A stretch of DNA of 64,000 nt from Valencia hispanica. Taxonomy: Eukaryota; Chordata; Actinopteri; Cyprinodontiformes; Valenciidae. How positions within the stretch are numbered: the first letter of the stretch is position 1; every line of letters starts with the position of its first letter. The notes under the pieces were generated by a model. It ran no database searches and was not told the DNA's origin. It was given only the letters and a program-made list of their open reading frames with translations. The position numbers were made by a program, and so were the translations under genes. This document shows, one piece after another, positions 11,590 through 27,141 of this stretch. The stretch spans positions 40,882,180 through 40,946,179 of the forward strand of contig OY747702.1 of assembly GCA_963556495.2 (NCBI GenBank). The letters are read 5' to 3'.

Positions 11590-11955
11590 CCCTTGGACCT
11601 CAATTCCCGAATGAAAGGTACACTTTACTCTTATCAGAAAAAGGACCTTGGACCACTAACCAAAGGGCCAGTCCTTGTTCTCCTTGGCCCAGTTGAGATG
11701 CTTCGTATGTCGGCTCAGGCTCAGAAGTGGTTTGACCTGAGGAACCCAACAGTTTTAGCCCATTTCCGGATGTTTTCATGGGTTTTATGAGCTGGAAGCC
11801 CAAATTATGTACAAATAAACAGCTAAATACTTGAAATCGTTTAAGTTCTGGGCCCTGAATCTATAATGTATGGAAGTTTAGCATTTTGAATGGAATTATG
11901 GAAATAAATGTACTTTTTCATGATATTCTAATTTTTTGGAAAGGGCCTGTAATAG
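11590..11955 (+). repeat. Dispersed repeat, copy 1
   Basis: This shares an order of short blocks with 14435-14860: 'aggaccttggaccact', 'tctccttggccca..gatgctt', and 'tcaggctcagaagtgg'. It ends in 'gaatggaattatggaaataaatgtactttttcatgatattctaat'. The family resembles a DNA transposon repeat common in teleosts. I cannot name it with certainty. Confidence 0.4.
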
Positions 11956-13673
11956 TGTGGTACCATTCTATCCCCCAATTATGAGAAGATTTTGACCTCT
12001 AATTCTCTTCCTGAATTCCACATACTGCCATCTGTTGTACTCTAGCTTAAAGGAGTGTTATAATCACCCACAAGTGTGTCACAGCTGAGGCTAATTTATG
12101 TATAATGCATATAGTTTTTTTTTTAATTGAAAATGTCAGACGCTTATACAAAGACACATTCATGTAAACATCCAAATCTGTGAGATAGACATTTCTTGCC
12201 ACTTCTTATTCCTGAAAGTGGATCAGGTTGATCATAATGGCTATGGGCAAAGGCTGTTTTGAGAATGAATAAAGAGCTAGACTGCTATCCGGTCCTTCCT
12301 GACTAGTGAGAACAGACAATCCAGAAAACAAGAAGCTAGAGGTTCCAGTTGGTCTTGAGGTGGGAAAATGTTATGCTACTGGATAAATGCAGATGTTTGA
12401 GAGAGAACTTCAAACCCTTTGCTCTCCTTTCCCCTTAGATCAGATAGGAAGTCAGACTTTAAATAGATCGTTACATACAGTAAACTGTTTCATAGAAAGG
12501 TGGGGTACATCCTGAAAACCTTGCCAGTCCATCGCAGGGCAACACAGACACACAGTATAAACAACCATTCATGCACACACTCATACCTAAGGGCAATGTT
12601 TAATAAATTAAATTACTGGAGTTTAATCCATTAAACATAAACATATTAGGTGTGACACGAACATTACACCCTTCTTTGACCTAGTGCTGTGCGTATTCTT
12701 GTTGTTCACTGGTTTACTAAGTATTGTTGTTCACTGTGAACACTTGTGATTTTTTCACAATGTTAGATTATTTGCTCTTTTTTCTGAATAAATGGAATCA
12801 CTGCAGTAAGAAATGAATACAACTTTTATAAATGTATGACTGTTCCCTGAAAATTAACAGAAATTTTTTCAGAATATGAAAGAGATTGGTCGATTAATTA
12901 TTCAACAGTATAACACAGCATATAGCACTTACTATATATCCGATATATAGGTAGTCTGAATGAGTATATTCTTAGTATGTTATGTTCAGTAATGTGTTTC
13001 ACATGTAACAAATATTTCAGCAGATCACCATGATCTTCAGTTTGAAAAAACTATAGAGAATTACACAGATTAATGTGTATCAAAAAATACCAAGTGTAAT
13101 ACTGATGGAAAGTTTTGTTCAAATAATTTCATCTTCATATTTCATTTTTTTAAGTAGTCCAACTTTGTTTGGATAGCAACATTTGCCAGTATGACCTTCT
13201 GTATTAGTTATTTCAAATGGGCTCCTTCAGATACTGTTTCCTGGAACATAAAGTGCAAAGAAGGTGTGGGTGTGGCATATAATTAGTAGGGAGGTTATGC
13301 TATAAAAGATTAGTTTCCATTAAATTTGATCTGTAATCCAGCTGGCAAAGAATACATATGTTCATCAAAGTGTTATCTATACCGAAAATTTGTTTAGTTT
13401 TTTTAATTTTTAACACAAAAAGGAAGAACAATATCGTAGCAAAATGCAAATTAATCAGTGGGAGAGATTTCTACTTAGGCTTAGCAGCATCTCGACACAG
13501 TCAAGTATGCCCAAATAAATAGTACTTTTCTCATAATTCATTGTGTTTAGCTGTCCAAATCCTTTACATGCAAAGGTAATATTACCATAGAGTTTATGTA
13601 TATCATTATTATCTTAGATGTTTACCATCGGTGTATAAGCACTACAAGTAAATAGAATTTAGTATTAAGGTAG
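11956..13673. other. No gene recognised
   Basis: AT-rich sequence without exon-like frames. It contains one short antisense SINE piece (12515-12602). Confidence 0.5.
12515..12602 (-). repeat. SINE fragment (same family as 13674-13990)
   Basis: 'ccttgccagtccatcgcagggcaacacag' and 'catacctaagggcaatg' are the reverse complement of the central body of the SINE at 13674-13990. Confidence 0.6.
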
Positions 13674-13990
13674 GCTGCACAGTGGTGCAGTTGGCAGCAC
13701 TGTTGTCACTGTTGTTGGTAGCAAAAAGGTCCTGGGTTCGAATTCCAGCCTGGAGTCTTTCTGCATGGAGTTTGCATGTTCTCCCTTTGCATGCGTGGGT
13801 TTCTCCGATAGTCCAAAAACATGACTGTTGGGTGAATTGGTTTCTCTAAATTGCCCTTAGGTATGAGTGTGAGTGCATGGTTGTTTGTCCTGTAAGTCTC
13901 TGTGTTGCCCTAATGGACTGGCAACCTGTCCAGGGTGTACCCCGCCTCTCGCCCCGTGACTGCTGGGTACAGAAAATGGATGGATGGTAT
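13674..13990 (+). repeat. tRNA-derived SINE with GATG tail
   Basis: The head has a polymerase III box A-like segment (GCACAGTGGTGCAGTTGGC) and a box B (GGTTCGAATTCC). The body is the common teleost 'gcatggagtttgcatgttctccc ... ctctaaattgcccttagg ... cctgtccagggtgtaccccgc' sequence. The copy ends in a short GATG/ATGG run resembling the Rex3 tail, which suggests mobilisation by an RTE-type LINE. Further pieces lie at 525-815, 12515-12602, 45680-45905 and 46120-47150. Confidence 0.75.
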
Positions 13991-14434
13991 TAAGGTAGCT
14001 TGAGAAGTGTTTCTCCCTAGATTAATAATTTTATTGAAAACTGAATAACTAACAGATGCTTAAAATCTATACAGACAACAGGTGACCCATTCCTGAGTAG
14101 TTGTAAAATAGTCCCTGATAAACATGTGTATGTTATGCCCTGTTGTAATGTGTGTCTAACTAAACCTTTGCCACGTGATTTCAGTTATCACATTAAACTG
14201 TGTCCCGTGTCATTCCATGGTGGCATTGATAAGTTGAGGTCACAAGACACAGCATCCATTGCACCACTGCTGTGTCTTGATAAGTTAGTATATCACTAAA
14301 CATGTAACTTAAATAATTAAGTTTAAAAAGTGAAACTCACATATTATATGGAAATATTACACACACAGTGATATAGTTTACTCCACATTGCCTCCATACT
14401 CCTGGACCTTGAATATAAATGAACGTAAAATTTG

Positions 14435-14860
14435 ATCTTAAAAGAAGACCTTGAACCACTGAGCAGTCAACTCCTTTGTCTCCTTAGCTTTGTCAAGATG
14501 CTTCTGATGTTGTCTCTGGTTTAGGAGTGGGTTAGCACAAAGACAAGGACAGATGTTGTTCATTTCCTTGTTATGTCTGTGTAGTGGTTCCACACTGAAG
14601 CACTGACTACCAAACTCTTGAAAGAGCTTTGCACCTTTTTCTACCACACTTTTCTTTTTGAACTTTTTTCCAACATTTCAGGCAATATTCTTTCATTCAC
14701 CCCTCTGTACAGTCATCTTCTTGAGCAATCACCTTTAGTGGCTTTTGCTTCATGTGGACACTGTCAGTGACACTGGCCTGGAAAACTAACATTATAGCAG
14801 TCTCTCCCATGATTGAGTAGACCATAACATGGCCATAACATCACATTTTTAATAAAAATA
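14435..14860 (+). repeat. Dispersed repeat, copy 2
   Basis: Related to 11590-11955 ('aagaccttgaaccactgagca', 'tctccttagctttgtcaagatgcttctgatg'). It continues further into the family body ('ttttctaccaca', 'tctcccatgattgagtagacc'). The 69-codon antisense frame is not convincing as a gene. Confidence 0.4.
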
Positions 14861-15393
14861 AAAATGTGTATATGAAAAATATATGTAACGGAAATCCTTT
14901 TTTATTATATGTGACATTTCAGTATCTTAAGTAACAGATTTTGTTCAATATCTATAATTCATGATGATCTAAATTATCTAAATGCTAAACATATATGCTT
15001 TGGAAATGCAAGTGTCTTATGCTGAGCAGTTGCCTTTTACCACATCACATCTAGTTTAATGATAATGTAAAGTGGAATCCACAAATCCAGTCATTTACAT
15101 AATCACACCACTTCCCATTTGGTCATCAAGCAAGCATGAAGCAGTGGACTGCTGATAAAGTCAAGATGACCAGCAAACATATTTACAAAACTGCGAGAAC
15201 GAAGTGAGGGATAATCCGTAAGTACTGCATTGTGCTATGTGACCACACTAAAGGTATGCACCTGCCTGTCAATATAGCCTGCAACTAGGAATGTTACATA
15301 ATTGTAACAATTTCTTTCAGTATCCTGTTCCACATACTCACATTACACTCACGCCCTTGGTCATACATGTCAAATAGTTCAGTTTTTATAATC
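14861..15393. other. No gene recognised
   Basis: AT-rich intergenic sequence up to the Rex3 target site. Confidence 0.5.
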
Positions 15394-15407
15394 AAGTTTA
15401 AAACTAG

Positions 15408-16013
15408 GGCATACTTGTTGCCCCCCATCTCGGCGCCTGTACGTTGGGGTTTACCCCGGTGAACGAGAGGGTAGCCTCCCTCCGCCTTCGGGTGGGGGGA
15501 CGGGTCCTGACTGTTGTTTGTGCTTACGCGCCAAACAGCAGATTAGATTACCCACCCTTCTTGAAGTCTTTGGAAGGGGTGCTGGAGAGTGCTCCTCCTG
15601 GGGACTCTCTTGTTCTGCTGGGGGACTTCAACGCTCACGTGGGCAATGACAGTGAGACCTGGAGGGGTGTGGTTGGGCGGAATGGCCCCCCCGATCTAAA
15701 CCCGAGTGGTGTCTTGTTATTGGACTTCTGTGCTCGTCATGGATTGTCCATAACAAACACCATGTTCAAGCATAAAGGTGTCCATATGTGCACTTGGCAC
15801 CAGGACACCTTAGGCCGCAGCTCAATGATCGACTTGGTTGTCGTCTCATCTGATCTGCGGCCGCATGTTTTGCACACTCGGGTGAAGAGAGGGGCAGAGC
15901 TGTCCACTGACCACTACCTGGTGGTGAGTCGGCTCCGATGGTGGGGGAGGACGCCGGACAGACCTGGAAGGCCTAAACGTGTTGTGAGGGTCTGCTGGGA
16001 ACGTCTGGCATAG
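15408..16013 (+). pseudogene. Rex3 apurinic-type endonuclease domain (truncated)
   Basis: This is the C-terminal two-thirds of the endonuclease that nicks target DNA for target-primed reverse transcription. Visible motifs are [21 protein letters not shown] (active-site Asp/Asn block), [13 protein letters not shown] and the C-terminal [11 protein letters not shown] (catalytic Asp-His). It stops at a TAG (16011-16013) after CWERLA, where the family normally reads straight through into the linker to the reverse transcriptase. The N-terminal part is missing through 5' truncation. Confidence 0.85.
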
Positions 16014-18106
16014 TCTCCTGTCAGAAGGAGCTTTAACTCACACCTCCGGCAGAACTTTGAACACGTCCCGGGGGAGGCGGGTGACATCGAGTCCGAGTGG
16101 ACCATGTTGCCTCCATTGCCAAGGCGGCTGACCAAAGCTGTGGCCGCAAGGTGGTCGGTGCCTGTCGCGGCGGCAACCCCCGAACCCGGTGGTGGACACC
16201 GGCGGTAAGGGATGCTGTCAGGCTGAAGAAGGAGTCCTACCGGGTCTTTTTGGCTTGTGGGACCCCTGAAGCAGCTGATAGGTACCGACAGGCCAAGCGG
16301 GATGCGGCTCGGATGGTTGCTGAGGCAAAAACTCGGGCGTGGGAGGAGTTTGGAGAGACCATGGAAAACGACTTCCGTATGGCTTCGAAGCGATTCTGGT
16401 CCACCATCCGGCGTCTCAGGGGGGGAAAGCGGTCTGCCACCAACACTGTTTACAGTGGGGATGGTGTGCTGCTGACCTCGACGCGGGACGTTTTGGGTCG
16501 GTGGATGGAATACTTCGAAGACCTCCTCAATCCCACCGGCACGCCTTCCAATCTGGAAGCAGGGTTTGGGGACTTGGGGTCGGGCTCTCCAATCTCTGGT
16601 GCCGAGGTCACCGAGGTCGTTAAAAAGCTCCTCGGTGGCAAGGCTCCGGGGGTGGATGAGATTCGACCGGAGTTCCTCAAGGCTCTGGATGTTGTGGGGC
16701 TGTGTTGGTTAACGCGGCTCTGCAATATTGCGTGGACATCGGGGGCAGTTCCCTTGGATTGGCAGACCGGGGTGGTGGTCCCCCTGTTTAAAAAGGGGGA
16801 CCACAGGGTGTGTTCCAACTACAGGGGGATCACACTTCTGAGCCTCCCTGGTAAGGTCTATTCAGGGGTTCCGGAGAGGAGGGTCCGACGGATAGTCGAA
16901 CCTCGGATCCAGGAGGAACAATGCGGTTTTCGTCCTGGCCGTGGAACACTGGACCAGCTCTACACCCTCAGCAGGGTCCTGGAGGGTGCGTGGGAGTTCG
17001 CCCAACCGGTCTACATGTGTTTTGTGGACTTGGAGAAGGCGTTCGACCGTGTCCCTCGGGGGTCCCTGTGGGGGGTGCTCCGGGAGTATGGGGTACCGGG
17101 CCCCTTGATACGGGCTGTTAGGTCCCTGTACGACCGGTGCCAGAGTTTGGTTCGCATTGCCGGCAGTAAGTCGGGCTTGTTTCCGGTGAGAGTTGGACTC
17201 CGCCAAGGTTGCCCTTTGTCACCGATCCTGTTCCTAACTTTTATGGACAGGATTTCTAGGCGCAGCCAAGGCGTTGCGGGGATCCGTTTTGGTGGCCTCA
17301 GGATCGGGTCTCTGCTTTTTGCAGATGATGTGGTCCTGTTGGCTTCATCGGAGCGTGATCTACAGCTTTCACTGGAGCTGTTCGCAGCCGAGTGTGAAGC
17401 GGCTGGGATGAGAATCAGCACCTCCAAATCCGAGGCCATGGTCTTGAGCCGGAAAAGGGTGGGGTGCCTCCTCCGGGTCAGGGATGGGGTCCTTCCCCAA
17501 GTGGAGGAGTTTAAGTATCTGGGGGTCTTGTTCACGAATGAGGGAAAAATGGAGCGGGAGATCGATAGACGGATTGGTGGGGCATCTGCAGTTATGCGGG
17601 CGCTCTACCGGTCTGTCGTGGTGAAGAGAGAGCTGAGCCAAAAGGCGAAGCTCTCGATTTACCGGTCGATCTACGTTCCTACCCTCATCTATGGTCACGA
17701 ACTCTGGGTGGTGACCGAAAGAACGAGATCACGGATACAAGCGGCTGAAATGAGTTTCCTCCGCAGAGTGTCTGGGCTCTCCCTTAGAGATAGGGTGAGA
17801 AGCTCAGTCATCCGGAGGGGGCTCAGAGTAGAGCCGCTGCTTCTCCACATCGAGAGGAGTCAGTTGAGGTGGCTCGGGCATCTGGTCAGGATGCCTCCTG
17901 GAAGCCTCCCTGGTGAGGTGTTTCAGGCACGTCCCACCGGGAGGAGGCCCAGGGGAAGGCCCAGGACACGCTGGAGGGACTATGTTTCTCGGCTGGCCTG
18001 GGAGCGCCTTGGGGTTCCTCCCGAGGAGCTGGAACAAGTGGCTGGGGAGAGGGAAGTCTGGGTCTCTTTGCTTAGGCTGCTGCCCCCGCGACCCGACCCC
18101 GGATAA
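16014..18106 (+). pseudogene. Rex3 reverse transcriptase
   Basis: From 16097 an open frame of 669 codons covers the reverse transcriptase and C-terminal domain. Motifs in order are GKAPGVDEIRPEFLK, VVVPLFKKGDHRVCSNYRGITLLS, EEQCGFRPGRGTLDQLY, VDLEKAFDRVPR (catalytic Asp), LRQGCPLSPILF, FADDVVLLA (catalytic FADD) and LSLELFAAECEAAGMRIS. The C-terminal SQLRWLGHLVRMPPG..RPRGRPRTRWRDY is typical of RTE elements. It lies one frame away from the endonuclease. Around 16105, after 'accatgtt', the linker lacks what looks like four bases compared with the usual frame. Two lesions therefore separate the halves of the polyprotein. Confidence 0.88.
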
Positions 18107-18149
18107 GCGGAAGAAAATGGATGGATGGATGGATGGAAGTTTAAAACTA

Positions 18150-18295
18150 AATTACATGAAAAAGAGTTCCTTACATAATGACAGATTGTATGTTTAGGAT
18201 GTGTTGTGTGTATCACCTGTCACATTTGGTTGGAATTCATTTTATTTACAAATGTAGATTCAAAGTAGAATAACCCCATGGGATATATCAGTCAA
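18150..18295. other. Short spacer between Rex3 and LINE-A
   Basis: Ordinary AT-rich sequence. No feature seen. Confidence 0.5.
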
Positions 18296-19031
18296 ATTCA
18301 GTTATATACAATTCAATTCAGTGTATTTATATAGCGCCAATTCACAACAGATGTCATCTCAAGGTACTTTACAAGAAAGTCATTTCAATACAAACATTCC
18401 AATCAGTTTAAAGGTTTAGCTAGTTGTCTATGTAAGGAATCCCAGAAGATTGCATCAAGTCATTGGCTGGCACTTGCGTCCCGTTGTTGCAGACTAACCA
18501 ACCACAGCAATCCCTCATACTGAGCAAGCATGTAGTGACAGTGGAGAGGAAAAACTCCCCTTTAACAGGAAGAAACCTCCAGCAGAACCTGGCTCATTAC
18601 GAGTGGCCATCTGCCACGACCAACAAGGGGTTCGAGAAGACAGAGCAGAGACACAGAAAGAACAAGAGAACTGATGTAAGATTACTTTCTATATTAAAGA
18701 AAGTAAAAAAGTTGATCACAGGACACAGAGGATGCTCAGTGACTGGGATGCCCCCCGTCCAACAGGTCATTGCAGCTAAGCAAGATACTAGACCAGGTGT
18801 AACTTCTATGGAAAGAAAAACTGTGAGAAAAAATAACAGTAATGTTGAAATAACAGCAAATAATGCAACTGGAGAATAGTAAAAGAGAAAAGTAGTAGAG
18901 TGAAGAAAGTGCTCAGTCTGTCCCTCAGCAGTCTAAGTCTATAGCAGCATAACTACAGAGATAGCTCAGGATGACCTAAGCCACTCTAACTATAAGCTTT
19001 ATCAAAAAGGAAAGTTTTAAGCCTGATCTTA

Positions 19032-20091
19032 CCATACCATACCATACCATACCATTTTATTTATATACCACTTTCAATATGACAAGTACAGTCATCCAAA
19101 GTGCTGTACAGTAGGAATAAATGTAGAAATATAAATAAATATAAGAATGTGTATATACCTACACATACATACAGATACATGAAAGAGTAAAAATGGGGTA
19201 AGAAACAATAAAATAGATAAAAGGAGATAATAAACTAGAAAAGAAAAGATCATATCAATAATAAAATAAAAACCGTACAATCAATAATAAAGAAAAAAAT
19301 GTCACCCAATGGAAGGATGTACAATGAAAATAGAAGGGGTCCCAAAATAGAACCCTGAGGGACACCCCATTTCAATGAAGCTGTAGAAGACACCTTGTCC
19401 TGGAGCATAACACAGGGGCTAGATCCAAGAGAAAAGAATGGAACCACTGAAGGGATGAACCGGTTATTCCTGCTAACTGTTCCAGGCGCAATAACAGTAT
19501 GTTATGATCTACTGTATCAAATGCCACAGAGAGATCGATAAGAATCATAAGGGCAAAATAACCAGAATCTGTTGCCATAAAGATGCCATTTAAGACCTTT
19601 AAATAAACCGTTTCAGTGCTGTGCCGGGCCCCTGAAACCGGATTGAAAAATGTCCAAGACCATATTTTCCTCCAGATAAGCAAAAGTTGTTGATAAACCA
19701 CTTTCTCTTGAATCTTTGACAAGAATGGTAGTTTGGAGATTGGACTAAAGTTGGCAAATTCGGCTGCATCTAATCCCGTTTTTTTTTAGCAACGGGGCAC
19801 CACTGCGTGCTTGAAGGGACAGGGCACCACTGCCAGGGATAAGCTGCTGTTGATAATGTGCAATATAAAAGGCCCCAACATAGTAAGCGCGTCTTTAGAT
19901 AGCCACAAGAGAAAAGACTCGATAAGGAAGCCTGAGGGTTTCATCTGAGCAATGAATTTACGGAGTTCATCCTGTGTGATCTGGTCAAAATGATCAAAAC
20001 TAATAGAGCAATGCGGTCAGGGGAAATGAAGTGAGGGGAGGAGAGAGGGCAGCATTAATGGTTTTGTATAGAATGTGTTGATCTGTCCAAT
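19032..20091 (-). mobile_element. LINE-B: L2-type LINE inserted in LINE-A, with 8-bp target duplication
   Basis: Read on the minus strand it contains [55 protein letters not shown] and [31 protein letters not shown]. It then jumps to a 3' end with 'gtgctgtaca'-type sequence on the plus strand and an (ACCAT)n tail at 19032-19053. TGATCTTA flanks it at 19024-19031 and 20092-20099. Removing the insert restores the LINE-A frame as PVLVQLRSGLKLSFLIK, which confirms the boundaries. Confidence 0.85.
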
Positions 20092-20962
20092 TGATCTTAA
20101 TTGGACTAAAACTGGGAGCTGGTTCCACAGGAAAGGAGCCTGGTAACTAAAAGATCTGCCTCCCATTCTACTTTTAGAAACCCTAGGAACCACCAATAAA
20201 CCTGCAGTCTGAGAGCGAAGTGCTCTGTTGAGAACATATGGAACAATGAGATCTCTGATGTATGATGGAGCTTGATTATTAAGGGCTTTATATGTAAGAA
20301 GGAGGATCTTAAATTCTACTCTAGATTTAACAGGGAGCCAATGAAGGGAAGCTAAAACAGGAGAAATGTGATCTCTCTTTTTATTATTATTTATCAGAAC
20401 TCTTGGTGCTGCATTTTGGATCAACTGAAGGCTTTTGATTACATTTTATGCACTTCCTGATAGTAAACAAACTACAGTACACCAGCCTTGAGGTAACAAA
20501 TGCATGGACTAGTTTCTCAGCATCACTCCTGGACAGGATGTTTCTAATTTTAGCAATATTCCCGAGGTGAACGAAGGACATCTTAGAAACCTGTTTAATA
20601 TGGGATTTGAATGTCATGTCTTCGTAAAAAACAACACAGAGGTTCTTTACATTATTACTGAAGGCCAATTTAATACCATCTGGATGAAGTGATTGACTAA
20701 ACAGTTTCTTTTTTAGAGCTTCTGGTCCAAAGACGGCAATCTCTGTCTTGTTAGCGTCATCCACAGTTTTATGTCTTCCAGACATGACTGTAATCTACCT
20801 AAATGACTGGATTTATCAGGATTTATGGATAAATACAGTTGTGTATCATCAGCATGACTGGAAATTTATCCCATGGTGTCTAATGATTTTACCAAATAGA
20901 AGCATTAATATAGTAAAAAGAATTGGTCCAAGCACAGAACCCTGTGGTACTCCATAAGTAAC

Positions 20963-21900
20963 TAGAGCCTGACTGATTTATCAGCAGGCCGATATTATCG
21001 GCCTGCTGATAAATCAGGCATATCAGGCATTTTCCAAACTATCGGTATCGGCATTTATAATGGCCGATAAGTGAATATTTCAAAAATAAAATAAAAATGG
21101 ATGGAACACCCTTCAACCATGTCATGAGTATTGGCGTTGTATAGTTTGTCCACCAGAGGGCACTCTACACCGTCCCTGTTGCCAACACTAGTGTAACGTG
21201 CCACACATCCTGCAACCTGCGGATCCAGCCAGAGTCGGGAACCAGTTATCCGCGAGTGAGATCATCAGTGAAGTGTGCTCATGGTGAGTTGGTCATGAGA
21301 CATACATTGCTTGAATAACAATTAAAAGAACATCCCTATCAGTCCTCTTAACTCAAATAAGCATGACAAAATTCGTGACTATCATGTCCAGTTTTGCTGC
21401 TGTTAAATAAGCCGAGAGTGAAGCGGAATTAGCTAGTAATTAATTACGTTATGTTGTTACAGTGTAGTTGACTTACTGTCTTTTTAACTTTTGACAATGT
21501 GACTGAAGTATTTCTTTAATAGCGTGACAGTTATAGCAATGAGACGTATCGTCTCTCCTTGGCCTGTATGTTTTACAACTTGCAGTATGACATTATCCAT
21601 TGCTAAATTATGGCTCATCATAAACTAGCTAACCACAAAGCTAGCCAATGCCACTATCAGTGGAAGACCGCTAACGGTCGTTCAGCCGCAGCATTAACGA
21701 GTCACATAATGGATTTAGATCACTAAATCAGCAGCAACTGATGAGTGAATGGTTTGACGTAGCTTGATGGAAAGAATTTAAAAAGTGCAGGTAAAGGGAT
21801 ATATATAAATATCGGCCGATATATCAGAATATCAGATTTTAAAACCCAAAAATATTTCTGTCAGTATCGGCCTTCAAAATCCTTTATTGGCCAGGCTCTA
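20963..21900. mobile_element. 938-bp non-autonomous hAT element in LINE-A
   Basis: The ends are TAGAGCCTG and CAGGCTCTA (fitting the hAT YARNG rule). They are flanked by an exact 8-bp duplication TAAGTAAC at 20955-20962 and 21901-21908. The subterminal regions are rich in TATCGGCC. A perfect 20-bp palindrome with a 1-nt spacer lies at 20975-21015. There is no coding sequence, so it depends on a hAT transposase supplied in trans. Confidence 0.88.
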
Positions 21901-22430
21901 TAAGTAACCCTTGAGTATGAAGAAGATTTATCATTAACAGTACATGAACAAACTGGAATCTGTCAGACAAATATGATTTAAACCAGCCTTGTGCTCTTCA
22001 TTTGATCCCTGCAACATGTTCTAGCCTTTCTAAGAGAATATTATGATTGACTGTGTCAAAAGCAGCACTGAGATCTAACAAAACCAGAACAGACACAAGT
22101 CCATTACCTGAGGCCATGAGAATATCATTAGTAACCTTCTCCGGTGCTGTTTCAGTGCTATGATGAACTCTAAACCCTGACTGAAATTCTTCAAACGGGT
22201 TGTTACTGTTTAGATGCTCACATACTTGATTAGCAACTATTTTCTGAAGGATTTTAGATAAGAAAGGAGGGTTCATATATGTCTGTAATTAACTAAGTCA
22301 TCTTGATCGAGGGAAGGTTTCTTAAGTAGAGGTTTAATTACCGCACCTTTAAATTCCTATGGTATGTATCTATTTACTAAGGATAGATTAATCATATCTA
22401 AACTAGGGCAGAGTTATAAGAGTTAGTTAT

Positions 22431-23359
22431 AATCAAGTTCTAATCAATTCAGATTAATTTATCTTTGATTTAGTCTCTCGCTCTATGAAGGCATGCACAC
22501 CTTCATACCCAAGGGTATAGCCAAAGAAAACAGTCCCCAATTGATATAACAATTTAAAGAATACAGACAAGTAAACTTTTAATATAGTATGTTTAATTAT
22601 CTGATTGAAGGTCTTTTAATTTTTAAGGGATCTAGAAATATTATTTCTGTGCTACAGTATATAGCTTCAATAACATCATCCACATAGAGCTGTAGCTTCC
22701 AGTACAAAGCTCACTGTTTGGACTACAGTGTAACCTGGACAGATAGAAAATTAGCTGAACTAATGTTTTTAGATCGCTTGGTCATGTGAGTCAGTCATAT
22801 GTGTACAAAATTGCCCAAAAGAAATTTAGCATTTCTTCTTTAGAATACATACAGAAATTACCCTGACTTTTTAAACATGGCATAATCTGTTTCTCTGTTA
22901 AACAATGTGTAATTGTTCCTTAAGTTTTAATTATAAACAACCAGGCCTATATTTTATTAAGGCAAATTATGTGAAAAAGTAAGGATACACAAGCTGAATT
23001 TTAGGACAATGTTTCCTGCAAAGCGCTACCTGTCCACCACCAAATCATGTTTTAAATCAAACATTACTGCATTTACTTTATTTATAAAGTTCTCCTATGA
23101 ACAAATAAAAATGTGACAATTTTTCATTTTAAAATGAAACGTAATGATGTAGTTTTGACTAAATACTGAGCTGGGATGAAGTTTGTAATGATAAAAAAAT
23201 ACAAACAACAACAAAAAACGTTAATTCTGTTAAAATACTGAAGATTACAAACATGTGTTTTCTTTTTCTTCATAACATAAAATCACAAAAACAAAATATC
23301 TAAAATTTATTCACTTCCACAATTGGTGTCTAAAAAGATTACAACCAGATATTTATATA
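22431..23359. other. 3' flank of NITR-2, no gene
   Basis: AT-rich. It includes the 3' UTR of NITR-2 next to its stop codon at 23360-23362. No further exon recognised. Confidence 0.5.
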
Positions 23360-27060
<3,701 letters not shown>

Positions 27061-27108
27061 CTTTAAACTACTTTCACTGAAACACTTGCTTTTATTCCAT
27101 TGGCGGAA

Positions 27109-27138
27109 GGAGGTGTGGTTACCAGAACGCCTGACTGG
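27109..27138 (-). promoter_or_regulatory. NITR-2 proximal promoter motif pair
   Basis: On the coding strand it reads as a CCAGTCA (degenerate CCAAT) box and then CACCTCC, ending 49 bp before the start codon. Order and spacing match NITR-3, -4 and -5. No clear TATA box at a fixed position is seen. Confidence 0.5.
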
Positions 27139-27141
27139 TTA

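Larger units (their letters stand above)
15407..18136 (+). mobile_element. 5'-truncated Rex3 (RTE clade) LINE with 13-bp target duplication
   Basis: A near full-length endonuclease-reverse transcriptase retrotransposon. It is flanked by AAGTTTAAAACTA at both 15394-15406 and 18137-18149. The copy begins inside the endonuclease coding region ([23 protein letters not shown]) and ends in the (GATG)n tail diagnostic of Rex3. GC content is far higher than in the surrounding DNA. An exact target duplication and long open reverse transcriptase indicate a recent insertion. The coding damage is described in the two pseudogene entries. Confidence 0.93.
18296..22430 (-). mobile_element. LINE-A: Rex1/L2-like LINE, 5'-truncated, carrying two later insertions
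   Basis: On the minus strand the reverse transcriptase runs from about 22400. It shows KGAVIKPLLKKPSLDQDDLVNYR, FLSKILQKIVANQ, FQSGFRVHHSTETA and LVLLDLSAAFDTVNHNILLERL (catalytic Asp). The hAT element interrupts it at 20963-21900. It resumes with YGVPQGSVLGPI, HADDTQLYL, TEIAVFGPEALKKKL, NAAPRVLINNNKKRDHISPVLASLHWLPV and SKSRMGGRSFSYQAPFLWNQLPV. LINE-B interrupts at 19032-20091. The last coding block (LKLSFLIKLIVRVA) and the 3' UTR follow, ending in the AATTG-rich tail near 18310. Several frameshifts are present. Related 3' UTR sequence lies at 40370-40612. Confidence 0.85.

Noticed and set aside
13674..13760. A functional tRNA gene (box A and box B present)
   Set aside because: No cloverleaf can be formed around the boxes and the segment continues into a SINE body found elsewhere in the window.
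14438..14647. 69-residue minus-strand frame
   Set aside because: It lies in a dispersed repeat also present at 11590-11955 and has no homologous frame there.
18463..18879. 138-residue frame
   Set aside because: It is antisense to the 3' UTR of LINE-A and matches the repeat at 40370-40612.
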